Translations under genes and position numbers: made by a program | Shown: in pieces, positions 11,223 through 22,857 of the stretch | How the letters are laid out: each line of letters starts with the position of its first letter | Numbering within the stretch: the stretch's first letter is position 1 | From: Bettongia penicillata ogilbyi | Taxonomy: Eukaryota; Chordata; Mammalia; Diprotodontia; Potoroidae | NCBI GenBank assembly: GCA_023548195.1 | Contig: JAJHZJ010000399.1 | Coordinates: forward strand, 5,771,100 to 5,835,099 | DNA length: 64,000 nucleotides | Reading direction: 5' to 3' | The notes under the pieces: model-generated | Seen by the model: only the letters and a program-made list of their open reading frames with translations | Database searches by the model: none | What the model was told of the DNA's origin: nothing

Positions 11223-12364
11223 CATAAATCTTCCACTGATGCTAAATGAAAGAAGTACATTTCCCAGAACTCATAAATAATAAAGCGGCAAGGACTGTAG
11301 GCATAATGGTATGTGAATTACTTGGGTCAAGTGATAATTTAATATGGATTCATTTTGTAATAGCAATAGTCAGGTGTTCCTCTGTACTAAGCTAAATTGC
11401 AGCCTCTGACCTTGACTAAATGAAATCAGATTGAACTAGTTATCCCAGATCTAGTTAGTTTTTCATTAGTTTTTTATCAGTTTCCTGGATTTCATGTCAC
11501 ACACTTGCATACCATTATTTATTTTCTTTGTTTTTGTAATTTGACATTTTTAAGAAAGGTTTATACTTCAAGCAAACATGAAAAATATTGTGTGCTTAGG
11601 AAGCATACTTTATCTACTTTTAGAGATATTGCCTGTCTTTGGTTGGTGGGGAAATCAAGTTGTTAAAGAATTATTCAATTCTACATTGAATCAACATCAG
11701 TTGTAACAAGGCTTGAAATAAAATAGTCATTTAATAGATGACAGACTATTTCTGAAAATATCCTATGCAATCCTCATTAAATAAGCAAAAACTTTCAGTG
11801 ACACTTGACAGCCAATGGGGTTATTATTGGTATCTTTATAGTATAGCAAAACTTCTTCAAGGTGAAAGAATATTAAGAATGCCACAGATATTAACTGCTG
11901 TTGTTTTAAGAATTTTTTCCTCTGCACTTGACAGTACTAAAACTGGAGGACTGAGATGCTCAGACATTACAAGTTTAACTTTAAGGTATACCAAAAGCTT
12001 TAGGATTTAGTTGAACCTAAAAAATCTGAGCATCTTATTTAGACTGTAAAACATCCACCCAAAAATATTTGGGTGATAATTTGCTTCTAGTGGGGCTATA
12101 AATATTGTTCCCTTTAATGGAATGAGGACTCTGATAAATATATTAATATACTGAAATTTTGCTAAAATTACTGCAACAAATATTCTCAGCTGGAAATAGA
12201 CTGCTTCAACTTTTAGTGTGTTATGAAAGATTATGAATTTGCTCAAAAGATGTAGATAAACACTCTTCAAAGGCCTGAGAATTTGGCTAATCCAAAGTGC
12301 ATTGAAAATCTAGACAGAATTTTAAGCTAGACCTCAAAAAAATGGAGTTTGTCTTTTCTGATTA
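11223..12364. other. No gene seen
   Basis: AT-rich DNA. Short open frames at 11765-12010 (+) and 12007-12270 (-) show no domain, conserved motif or neighbour that would support them, so I treat them as chance. Confidence 0.45.
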
Positions 12365-12482
12365 ATACTATAGTATAATATATATTATATAATATATTAC
12401 ACATAATATAATACATATATGTATACATACATACATACACACATACATATATACATATATATACACACACAGACACATATCT
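12365..12482. repeat. AT-rich and (CATA)n microsatellite
   Basis: A TATAATATA-type stretch passes into CATA and CACA repeats. Confidence 0.9.
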
Positions 12483-13461
12483 TGTTCATTCAAGGCCATA
12501 TAGAAAAAAAAAACGATTGTAACTAAAGGAGCATACCTTGTATTTTAAAATACTTTTAAGTATTTGGAAAGTTTTAAGGTTCCTATTGTAAATAAATGCA
12601 TTTAATAATTTTACATTGCCCCACTAATTCAAACATTGGTATACATAGACATTACTATAACCTTGAGAAAATAATAGAAAATGTAGTCTAACAATGGAAA
12701 GTCTACTGGTTAGAAATAATAACATTGATCTAAGTTAAATATTGCCTCATCACTGCTCACATTAACTACAGTGGTGTGTAAATTAACTGGAACAAAATGA
12801 TATATTTAAATTTAAAAACAAAACAATATATTTAAACATACATATTGAGATACATACTTTAATGTTTTTATTTATGATTCTTTTTTTCTCTTGCTAGGAT
12901 CAGAGAACACGAACATCTTGCAGTAATGACATTTCAGCATTGCTCTATGAATAAAAACAAAAAGTTAATAGAAACACTATAATTTGCCTTTTATACTTTG
13001 AGGAATAAACCAAGGCATCAAAATCTAATTCTGTTTCCATCGAGTTTAAGTGCTAAAAGGGGCCTCCACACTATATAACTTCACTCCCTTTAACAAATAA
13101 GGAATTCCAGAGAGGTAAATTGCCAAGGATTGTAATCAGGATAATAAACTCAGGAACTCTGATTTCAACTACAAAAATTAACCCTCTTAAACACTGTGCT
13201 CTTTTTACCTTTAAAACTCTTAATAAACACTGAAATGTTTCCTCCATTCTCATCATTTTTCCTCTTTAATACAACCTTTAACACTCAGTGCTCTGACATG
13301 TTTTCTTTCTTTTCTTTCCAAACTCCTCCGTATCCAAATATTGTACTATATCCTGTCCCAACTATTAAATTATGGTAAAACTCCTTTGTTTTATTTCTTC
13401 TAGACAACATTGTCATTAACTTTTCCATTGGTAACACTTGGTATTTTTGGTTACTATCAGG
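12483..13461. other. No gene seen
   Basis: AT-rich DNA without a recognisable repeat or credible reading frame. Confidence 0.45.
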
Positions 13462-13705
13462 ACTGCTTAGGAAACTGAGGCAACATAGGTGACAAGTCCA
13501 TAATCATATTACTAGAAAGTGTCTGTGCCTGGATTTGAACTTAAATCTTCCTGATGTTAAGTTTCTGAAGCTATCAAATAGGTGAGATAATAGCACCTAC
13601 TTCCCAGGATTCTTCTTAGGATCAAGCAACATATCTACAAAATGTTTTGCAAATCTTAAAGTGGTGTAGAAATGCTACTTCTTATTATCGTTGTTATTAT
13701 ACCCA
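13462..13705 (+). mobile_element. MIR core plus SINE 3' segment
   Basis: 13466-13560 has the MIR core ('ggaaactgaggcaacatagg', 'tgcctggatttgaacttaa', 'cttcctgatgtt'). 13585-13705 has the SINE 3' part ('agcacctacttcccaggat', 'aaatgttttgcaaatctta', 'gaaatgctacttcttatta'). They may be two insertions or one rearranged copy. Confidence 0.8.
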
Positions 13706-14844
13706 CTGTCTCATCTCCTCTCTTGCTTCTGGCGCATTGGTATTTCAGAAACTGTATCCCCTCTCATGCCCCAAGATATTTCGATGTGGTGTGACAATTC
13801 TCCTCTTATATTGATATTCGATAAATCGTTTAATACACTACACTTAACTTAGTAGCTACCAGAAAATGTCACAGATACGATTTCATCAGTGAAAGCATTT
13901 TCTCTAATGAAGATCACAGCCCATTTTGCTGTCCATGTTCTCCCATACATCCACCACAGAGGGTCTCCTCAGAGTGCAGTAGAATGACAAGAAATGTATA
14001 TCATTTAAAACAATAATTTGAGAGTATCTTTGTTTAAATAGAAGCTATAGTAAATTATTTTAAAAAGAGGAAAATTTGCTACTTCTGTAGGTGACTTTTG
14101 AAAGGTTTAGTTCGATTTTTGCAGTTCTAAGTAACTCACTGAGAAATAAAATCCCATTCATGTGCAAGAGCTACTAAATGGTACCTGGGTGATGCAGAAT
14201 CAGTAATTTTTATTATGTAAGTTAGAAGTTCACTCCTACAAAAAGTTCTGTGCTTACTTAGCAAAATATTAAAGGAATGCAGGAAAAAAACAAAGATCCT
14301 CATACTAATAACTTAATCCAGTGGCAGGATTCAATTTCATGTTCTTTGCCAAATTCTTTGAAACTACACACTCATGGACAAGTATATTTTTAATTTTGCT
14401 ATATGAGTAGGATATGAAAAAGGAAAATTGTAACTTTTTGATCTAAAAAGAGGGAAATAAACTTTTTTATACCTAATTGCTTTCCTCATATGTTAACCCT
14501 AATGCAGTTATACCAAAATAAAAAGGAATTAAATGTCAAAGACTTTCTTATTCATTAATTGTCTCAGTGGTCACTGAGATCTCCACCATTAGCACAAATA
14601 CATTAATCTGGCTTACAATTTATGACTAGTCATGTTGAAATCCCACCTTAATTTCATTTGGCTTACATTAAAAAAAAATCCCTAAAATTTTTTGAACCTT
14701 TCTCTTTTCCCTCCCCCAGCTTCAGATTTATTATTTCCTAAGTATGGGAAACATCATGTGAACCTTTAAGTTACTTCATCTTCCTATTCATGAAGGTTAG
14801 TAAGCTTTTCTGTGGTTTAATTAATTGAAAGATGTCTGGTATAG
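13706..14844. other. No gene seen
   Basis: AT-rich DNA without a credible open frame or nameable repeat. Confidence 0.45.
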
Positions 14845-14960
14845 CAATAATTTAAGTGACTGGCCTAAGGTCAAAAGTCCATATGAAGTATATTTAAAAC
14901 CAGATCTTCCTAACTCTATGACCATCTCTCTATCTAAATATGCCATACTTCCTCTCTACT
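14845..14960 (+). mobile_element. MIR fragment
   Basis: The segment 'gactggcctaaggtcaaaag' through 'aaaaccagatcttcctaact' and 'tctctctatctaaatatgcc' is a decayed MIR core. Confidence 0.6.
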
Positions 14961-15195
14961 TGCCTTCTTAAAACTTTACAACCTGGGGTCATGAAATCTC
15001 TTGTCAATAAAAATATAACTTTTAGTGATAAGTAAATATTTAATTGCCCTAGTATTATTTCTTTCACACTATGGGATGTGAAAACAGATGATCTAATTTT
15101 CCTATATCCTGTAAGTATATTTGAGCTTAAAAATACCCCCCCCCGGCCTGATTATATATCTGATATACTAGGTACTGCATCATCTGCCTGCTCAA

Positions 15196-16045
15196 GTAAC
15201 ACTGAGATACCCCACCTAACAGATTGGCTAACATGATAAAACAGGAAAATGATATATGTTGAAGGACATGTGGGAGAGTTGGAATACAAATTCATTGTTG
15301 GTGGAGCTGTGAGCTGATCCAACCATTCCTAAAAGCACTTTGGAGCTATGTCCAAAGGGTTATAAAATTGTGCATGCACTTTGACACAGCAATTTCCCTT
15401 CTAGGCCTGTATCCCAATGAGGTCATAGAAATGAGAGAAGGATCCACATGTACAAAAGTATTTATAGCAGCTCTTTTGTGGTGGTTAAGAACTGGAAATC
15501 AAGGGGATGTCCATCAATTGGGGAATGACTGGACAAGTTGTGGTATATGAATGTAATGGAGTACTGTTGTGCTATAAGAAAATGATGAACAGATTGACTT
15601 TGGAAAAACCTGGAAGGACTTATAAGAACTGATCCTGAGTGAAGTTAGCAAAACCAGGAGAACATTATACACAGTAACAGTCACACTGTGTAAGGACCGA
15701 TTCTGATAGACTTAGGTTTTCACAACAATGCAAGAACCTAAAATATTTCCAAAGGACTCATGTTGGAAAATGTCATCCACATCCAGAGAAAGAACTTGGA
15801 CTTTGAGTGCAGAATGAAGCAGACTATTTTCTCTTTTCTTATGTTTTGTTTTGTTTTTCTCGTGGCTTCTCCTGTTCATTTTAATTCTTCTATGCAATAT
15901 GAAATGTGAAAATTTGTTAGTAGAAAAGTATGTGTAGAGCCCACATAAGATTGTGTGCCATCTTGGGGAGTGGAGGGAGAAAATTTGGAACTTGTGAAAG
16001 TGATTGGTGAAAACTGAAAACAAATAAATTAATAAATTTGGGGAA
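15196..16045 (+). mobile_element. L1 3' end, plus strand
   Basis: This is the last part of L1 ORF2 plus the 3'UTR. The plus strand reads 'cagattggctaacatgataa', then 'caattggggaatgactgg', 'atgtaatggagtactgttgt' and 'gagtgaagttagcaaaacc', ending in an A-rich AATAAATTAATAAA tail near 16040. A 60-residue open piece at 15368-15550 includes 'TKVFIAALLW', part of the ORF2 C-terminal region. It is 5' truncated, as most genomic L1 copies are. 'ccacctaa' occurs near both ends (15212 and 16051) but is not a convincing TSD. Confidence 0.85.
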
Positions 16046-16134
16046 AAATAATCCACCTAATGAGAGAGAGATTTTTTCATATAATAGGAATGAAAAAATA
16101 ATATATTTTCAATAAATTGGTGAGAGATGTATTT

Positions 16135-16320
16135 TTAGAACACAATTTGGTAGAGCAACAAGAGTCCTGACTCTGGAATCAGAGGAACTTGGTTCAAATT
16201 CTGCCTATGATGTTTACTATCTTTTTGACATTGAATTTAATCTCAAGGCACTTCAGTTTCCTCAACTTTTAAGTGAAAGGGTTGCATTGGATGGTCTCTA
16301 AAGCCACTTTAGTCAGACAT
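16135..16320 (+). mobile_element. MIR/CORE-type SINE
   Basis: 'gagtcctgactctggaatca', 'ggttcaaattctgccta', 'cagtttcctcaact' and 'ttggatggtctctaaagcc' follow the SINE order from head to tail. Confidence 0.85.
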
Positions 16321-16962
16321 CTGATTTTAAGATATTGAGTATCTTAAAGAGTAACTTTAAGAGTAAGCAAAGTAGATAGTTTTAAATGATTAATTCCCAG
16401 TAGAATGAAGATGACACTTTTGCCCTTTTATCTTCATTGACTTTGTAACATTAGGGTTCAATCTATTGCTATATACCTACCATGAAAATCAATCCAACAT
16501 ATTTTAGACATTTTAATTGAAAAAAAAAAACAGAATAAGATAAAATAAATAAAAAATGCTGATTCTTAAATGCTTCAAGTTATATTTACTATAAAATGAA
16601 TGGTACATCAAAGTAATATGAAGGAATGAGGAATTATAAATTGGATTTCTTGGAAAGTAAAATTATTGCATTCTTAGCATCCTGTTGTTGAGCAATTGAT
16701 AGATTCTATTACAGGCACACATATTGCATGAATGAGAGTTTATTTACCTCATATTACTCTGCTGGTGTATGACAGTAAATTAAGCCTAGGGTATACATAA
16801 TTCCATTTTTAGACCTCACTGTTTTAATTGCTACAATATGACACTTTAACCAGAGAGTACTACATTGGGTAGCATATTTGTGAAGTTGAGGGTTAAATGT
16901 AAAGGGAAAAGACTGGCCCCACCCAGCCAAGCTCAGAACTGGAACAAAGAAATGCAGAGAAA
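16321..16962. other. No gene seen
   Basis: AT-rich sequence with a short A-run near 16520. Nothing recognisable. Confidence 0.45.
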
Positions 16963-16981
16963 TGGAGAGAGAGAGAGAGAA

Positions 16982-17050
<69 letters not shown>

Positions 17051-17097
17051 CAGAGACAGAGACAGAGACAGAGACAGAGACAGAGACACAGAGAGAT
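16963..17097. repeat. (GA)n / (GACA)n microsatellite
   Basis: A pure GA tract passes at about 17050 into GACAGA units. Arg-Glu, Ser-Leu and Val-Ser reading frames over it are artefacts. It ends about 70 bases before the HAL1 nest. Confidence 0.97.
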
Positions 17098-18012
17098 GCA
17101 CTATGATTCATATTGCTGAATAAAATGGTGATAAAATATAACTTCTTCCAAAGGAGACAAATTTGTGATGTGATTTTCTTTTTTATATGATTTAAATTTT
17201 AAATTTAAGATTTAAATATACTTATTATCACTAATTTCCCCAAAATTTTGAGGTTCAAATTTTTTCCCCATCTTTCCCCTCTGAGATGAAATGCATTCTG
17301 ATTTCCCCTTTCACTCATCTGCCCTCCCCTTCATCTTCCCCCATCTTAACCCCATCCCCCTTACTTTATTGAAAGACAAGACAGATTTCTATGCCCCATT
17401 GTCTGCATATCTTATTTCCCAGTTCCATGGAAAAAAACATTTTTTTTTAACATTTGTTTTTAAAACTTTGAGTTTCAAATTTTCTTCCTTCTTCCAACCC
17501 CACCTACCCCTATTGGGAAAGCAAGAAATTCCGTATAGGTTATATATTTGTAGTTATACAAAACACCCCCATAATAGTTATGCTGTGAAAGACTAACTAT
17601 ATTTCCCTGTATCCTCTCCTATCCCCCCCATTATTCTATTTTCAGCCTTGATTCTGTCCCTTTTTCAGAGGGTTTGCTTCTGACTACCTCCTCCCCCAAT
17701 CTGCCTACCCTTCTATCATACCCCGCTCTTGTCCTCTTCCCTCCCAAGTTTCCTGTAGGGAAAGATACCCAACTGAGTGTGAATATTATTCCCTCCTTAA
17801 GCCAAATCTGATAGAAGTAAGAGTTATTCATTCTTTCTCACCTGCTCCCTCTTCCCTTCCAATGTGAAGCATTTTCCTTGCCTATTCAAAGTGAGATAGT
17901 TACCCCATTCTATCTCTCCCATTCTCCTTTTTCCAATATATTCCTCTTTCACACCTTAATTTTATCTTTTAGATAACACCCCCTCATATTCAAATCACCC
18001 TGTGCCAACTAC

Positions 18013-18017
<5 letters not shown>

Positions 18018-18050
<33 letters not shown>
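18018..18050. repeat. (CT)n microsatellite in HAL1-A
   Basis: A CT tract lies between the HAL1-A 3'UTR and ORF1, at the position where HAL1-B and HAL1-C carry different microsatellites. Confidence 0.9.
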
Positions 18051-18052
<2 letters not shown>

Positions 18053-18149
18053 TTATCTATCTACCTATTTTCTCCAACTACCCTAACACTGAGAAAGGTC
18101 TCATGAATTACAAATATCATCTTTCCAGACAAAGAAATCAATTTTAATA

Positions 18150-20713
18150 AGCATGTTATGATTTTTATTTCCTGTTTACCTTTTCATGCTTCTCTTGATT
18201 ATCGTATTTGAAATTCAAATGTTCTATTCATTTCTTGCCTTTTCATCAAGAATGCTTGAAAGTTCTCTATTTGATTGAATGACCATTTTTTCACCTGAAG
18301 CATTATACATAGTTTTGCTGGGTAGGTGACCCTTGATTTTAATCCTATCTCCTCTGACCTCTGGAATATTGTATTTCAATTCCTTCAATCCCTTAATGTC
18401 GAAGCTGCTAGATCTTGTATTATCCTGATTGTATTGCCACGATACTTGAATTGTTTTTTTCTGGCTGTTTGCACTATTTTCTCTTTGACCTGGGAACTAT
18501 GATATTGAGCTAAAATATTCTTGAGAATTTTCTTTTCAGTGTATTTTTCCAGGGGCAATAAGTGGATTCTTTCAATTTCTATTTTATCCTCAGGTTCTAG
18601 AACAATAGGGTGATTTTGTTGATATTTCTTGAATGATGATGTCTAGATTCTTTCTTTAAATTATGACCTTCACTTAGTCTAACAATTTTTATGTTATCTC
18701 TCCTGGATCCATTTTCCAGGTTAGTCATCTTTCCAATGAGATATTTCACATTGTTTTCCATTTTTTATTCTTTTGGATCTGTTTTACAATGATATGATTT
18801 CTCATAAAGTCAGTTGCTTCCATTTATTCCACTATAATATTGAAGGGATCATTTTTTTCAGTGAACTTTTGGACTTCCTTTTCCATTTGGCCAATTCTGA
18901 TTTTAAAGCATTCCTCTCCTCATTGACTTTTTTTTTTTGCCATTTAGGTTAGTCTAATTTTTAAGGTGTTCTTTTCTTTTTTTTTTAAATATTTTACTTT
19001 TTTAATGTTTATTTATTTATGTATTTTTACTTTTCAACTTGATTTTCACAAAATTACGAGTTCCAAATCTTCTCCCCATCTCTCTCCTCCCACCACCCCA
19101 AAATATCTTGCATTCTGACTCCCCCTTACCCCAGTCTGCCCTCCTTTCTCTCACACCCTTGCCTTCCCTTATCCTCATCTTCTCTCTTTTATTGTAGGAC
19201 AAGATAAACTTCTATACCCCATTGCCTGTATTTCTTATTTCCAGGTTGCACGCAAAAGCAATTCTCTGTTCCTAAAATTTTGAGTTCAAGCTTCTCTCCC
19301 TTCTTCCATCCTCACACATCCCCACTGAGAAGGCAAGCAATTCAATATAGGCTACACATGTGTAGTTTTGCAAAAGACTTCCATAATAGTCATTTAGTGT
19401 AAGACTAACTAGATTTCCCCCCATCCTGTCCCGTGCCCCATTGATTCTATCCTCTCCTTTTACCTTGTCCCTCCCAAAAGTGTTTTCTTCAAACTACTCC
19501 CTCCTCCCATTTGCCCTCCTTCTATCATCCCTCACATCACTTATCCCCTTCTCTCCCACCTTCCTGTAGTGTAAGATAGATTTTCATACTAAATTGAGTG
19601 AGAATGTTATTCCATCCTTGAAAACAATGTGATGAGAGTAAGGTTTACTTTTTCTCTCTCACCTCCCCACTTTTCCCCTTCATTGAAAAAGCTTTTTCTA
19701 TCCTTTTTTTGTGGGAGATAACCTGTCCCATTCCATTTCTCCTGCCAATATATTCCTCTCTCATGCTTTGATTTTATTTTTTTAGATATCATCCCTTCCT
19801 ATTCAACTGAATAGGAAGGGATGATATCTATCTATCTATCTATCTGTCTATCTATCTAATATAATGTATAAGATTATATAATAATATAATTATAATTATA
19901 TAATTATATTGTATATAATTATATACTATAATTATTACAATATAGAATATAACATTAAAAAAGTAAAATACATATAAATATACATACATATATATGTATA
20001 TGTATTAGTATATGTATTAACAGTTCAACTTTAGTAAGTCCCTTATGATTTCTCTTTCTTCTTTGCCATTTCATGCTTCTGTTGATTCATGTGTTTGAAA
20101 GCCAAATTTTCCATTCACTTTTGGTATTTTCATCAAGAATACTTGAAAGACCTCTATTTCATTTTTGCCCTTGAGGCATTATATTCAGTTTTGCTGGCTA
20201 GCTGATTCTCGGTTTTAGTCCTACTTCCTTTGACTTCTGGAATGTCATATTTCAAGCCCTTTGATCCCTTAATGTAAAAGCTTGTGTTATCCTAATTGTA
20301 TTTCCACAGAATTAGATTTGTTTCTTCCTAACTTCTTACAGTATTTCCTCTTTGACGTGGGAACTCTGGAACTTGGCTACAATATTCCCAGGAGTTTCTC
20401 TTTTTGGATGACCTCTTTTCAGTAGGTGATTGGTGGATTCTTTCAATATCTAGTTTACCCTCTGATATTAGAATATTAGGGAAATTTTCCTTAATAATTT
20501 CATTAAAGAAGATGTCTAGACTCTTTTTTTTTTATCATGGGTTTCAGGTAGTCCTATAAATTTTTAAATTGTCTCTGCTGGATCTATTTTCCAGGTCAAT
20601 TGTTTTTCCAATGACATATTTCAAATTATCTTCTTTTTTTCATTCTGTTGGTTTTATTTTGTAATTTCTTGGTTTCTCATAAAGTCATTAACTTCCATCT
20701 GCTCCATTTTAAT
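18150..20713 (-). pseudogene. Decayed ORF1 3' halves of HAL1-A and HAL1-B
   Basis: 18150-18963 (A) and about 20060-20713 (B) repeat the ORF1 pattern of HAL1-C, such as 'catcaagaatgcttgaaag' (compare C at 21810-21830), followed by the RRM and coiled-coil region. Between them lies HAL1-B's 3'UTR. The upstream ORF1 halves resume at 23509-23955 (B) and 24659-24930 (A). No long reading frame is left in either. Confidence 0.75.
19828..20030. repeat. (TATC)n and AT-rich repeat in HAL1-B
   Basis: A CTAT/TATC run passes into about 170 bases of TAATATA-type sequence. It is also flanked by an inverted pair: 'atcatcccttcctattcaa' (19789-19807) followed by 'ttcaactgaataggaagggatgat'-type sequence, giving a small palindrome near 19789-19826. 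Confidence 0.85.
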
Positions 20714-21019
20714 ATTTTATTTTATGAATATATAAACTTATTTATTTAACTTTTTTTTTACATTCATTTTCACAAAATTTTGGGCTCCAAATTTTCTCCC
20801 CATTTGTCCCCTCTTCCCACCCGAATACACCAAGCATTCTAATTTCCCCTATCACCAATATGCCCTCTCTTCTATCATCCCTCCATTCCCTTGTTCCCAT
20901 CTTCTCTTTTGTCCTGTAGGGCGAGATAACTTTCTATTTCTCATTACCTGCATTTCTTATTTCCTAGTAGCAAGAACAATACTCAACAGTTGTTCCTAAA
21001 ACTTTGAGTTCCAACTTCT

Positions 21020-21047
21020 CCCCATCCCTCCCTCCCCACCCATTCCC
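21020..21047 (-). promoter_or_regulatory. G-quadruplex motif in HAL1-C 3'UTR
   Basis: On the minus (sense) strand this holds six runs of three or four G separated by one to three bases, fitting the usual four-run G-quadruplex pattern. The same C-run order on the plus strand occurs in HAL1-D at 61050-61077. G-rich 3'UTR tracts are known in mammalian L1 and have been linked to retrotransposition. Function here is inferred. Confidence 0.6.
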
Positions 21048-21760
21048 TTTGGGAAGTCAGGCAATTCAATATAGGCCATATCTGTGCAATTTTGCAAATG
21101 ACTTCTATAATAGTCATGTTGTGTAAGACTAACTGTATTTCCCTCCATCCTATCCTGCCCCCAATTGTTTCTATTCTGTCTTTTGATCCTGTCCCTCCCC
21201 AAGTGTTGACTTCAAATTGCTCCCTCCTCCCATTGCCCTCCCTACCATCATTGCCCCCCCTTGCTTATCTCCTTCTCCCCCACTTTCTTGTATTGTAAGA
21301 TAAGTTTTCATACCAGTATGAGTGTGCATTTTATTCCTTCCTTTAGTTGAATGTGATGAGAGTAAACTTCATGTTTTTTTCCTCAGCTCTCCTCTTTTTC
21401 CCTCCACTAAGAAGTGTCCTGCTTGCCTCTTCTGTGAGTGACAATTTGCGCCATTCCATTTCACACTCTCTCCTCCCAATACATTTCTCTTATGCATTTA
21501 CCTTAATTTTTTTTAAGATATGATCCCATCCTATTCAATTCACTCTGAGCTCTCTGTCTATGTGTGTGCGTGCATGTGTGTATGTGTGTGTGTTTGTGCA
21601 TGTGTGTGTGTGTATGTGTGTGTATAATCCCACCAACTACCCAGATACTGAAAAGTTTCAAGAGTTATAAATATTGTCTTTCCATGTAGAAATGTAAGCA
21701 GTTCAACTTTGGTAAGCACCTTATGACTTCTCTTTGCTATTTACTTTTTCATGCTTCTTA

Positions 21761-22857
21761 TCATTCTTGTGTTTGAAAGTCAAATTTTCCTTTCAGCTCT
21801 GCTCTTTTCATCAAGAATGCTTGAAAGTCCTCAATTTCATTGAAAGACCATATTTTCCCATAAAGTATTATACTCAGTTTTGCTGGGTAGGTGATTCTTG
21901 GTTTTAGTCCTGTTTCCTTTGACTTCTGGAATATCCTATTCCACACCCTTTGATCCCTTAATGTAGAAGCTGCTAGACCTTGTGTTATCCTGATTGTATT
22001 TCCACAATAGTGGATTTTCTTTCTAGCTGCTTGCAATATTTTCTCCTTGACCTGGAATTTTTGGAATTTGGCCACAATGTTCTTAGGAGTTTCTCTTTTT
22101 GGATCTCTTTCAGGTGGTGATCGATGGATTCCTTGAATACTTATTTTGCCCTCTGGTTCTAGAATATCAGGGCAGTTTTCCTTGATAATTTCATGAAAGA
22201 TGATGTCTAGGCTCTTTTTTTGATCATGTCTTTCAGGTAGTCTCATAATTTTAAATTATATCTCCTGGATCTATTTTCCAGGTCAGTTGTTTTTCCAATG
22301 AGATATTTCACATTCTCTTCCATTTTTTCATTCTTTTGGTTTTGTTTTGTGATTTCTTGGTTTCTCAAAAAGTCATTAGCCTCCATCTTTTCCATTCTAA
22401 TTTTGAGAGAACTATTTTCTTCAGTGAGCTTTTGAACCTCTTTTTCCATTTGACTAATTCTGCTTTTGAAAGCGTTCTCCTCGTCATTGGCTTTTTGAAC
22501 CTCTTTTGCCAATTGAGTGAGCCTATTTTTCAAGGTGTTACTTTCTTCAGCATTTTTTTGGGTCTCCTTTACCAAGGTATTGACCCTCTTTTCATGCTTT
22601 TCTTGCATCTCTCTCATTTCTCTTCCCAGTTTTTCCTCCACCTGTCTAACTTGATTTTCAAAATCCTTTTTGAGCTCTTCCATGGCCTGAGTCTATTGGA
22701 TATCTATTTCCGGTGTTTGGGGTACAGAGGCCTTGACTTCTATGTCTTTCCCTGATGGTAAGCATTGTTCTTCCTCATCAGAAAGGAAAGGAGGAAACGT
22801 TTTTTCACCAAGAAAGTAACCTTCTATGGTCTTAATTTTTTTCCCTTTTCTGGGCAT
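21761..22857 (-). pseudogene. HAL1-C ORF1 (L1 ORF1p-like RNA-binding protein)
   Basis: L1 ORF1 protein is a trimeric RNA-binding chaperone that coats LINE RNA in the cytoplasm. The likely ATG is at 22855-22857 (minus), giving a basic N-terminus (MPRKGKK) and about 365 codons. Next come an acidic linker, a long heptad-rich coiled coil (22243-22683, rich in E, K, L and N) ending in 'ENRSRRYNLKL', then the RRM and C-terminal domain (21761-22246) with 'IHRSPPERDPKRETPKNIV' and 'NTIRITQGLA'. Two lesions break it: a TAG at 22693-22695 near the start of the coiled coil, and a frameshift at about 22243-22252 between coiled coil and RRM. The other strand also has a 139-residue frame here, which is a shadow. 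Confidence 0.85.

Noticed and set aside
15212..16058. 'ccacctaa' at both ends of the 15.2-16.05 kb L1 as a target duplication
   Set aside because: The left copy seems to lie inside L1-like sequence rather than at its edge, so the eight-base match is probably chance.
16754..17119. Open frames of 72-115 codons on both strands over 16.75-17.12 kb
   Set aside because: They consist almost entirely of Ser-Leu, Arg-Glu or Val-Ser repeats produced by a GA microsatellite.
19789..19826. Small palindrome next to the TATC repeat in HAL1-B
   Set aside because: A local inverted duplication beside a microsatellite is easily made by template switching; I see no sign of a terminator or attachment site.
22336..22755. 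139-codon plus-strand frame
   Set aside because: It is the antisense shadow of the HAL1-C ORF1 coiled coil, and its Phe/Leu-rich makeup is the complement of Lys/Glu codons.
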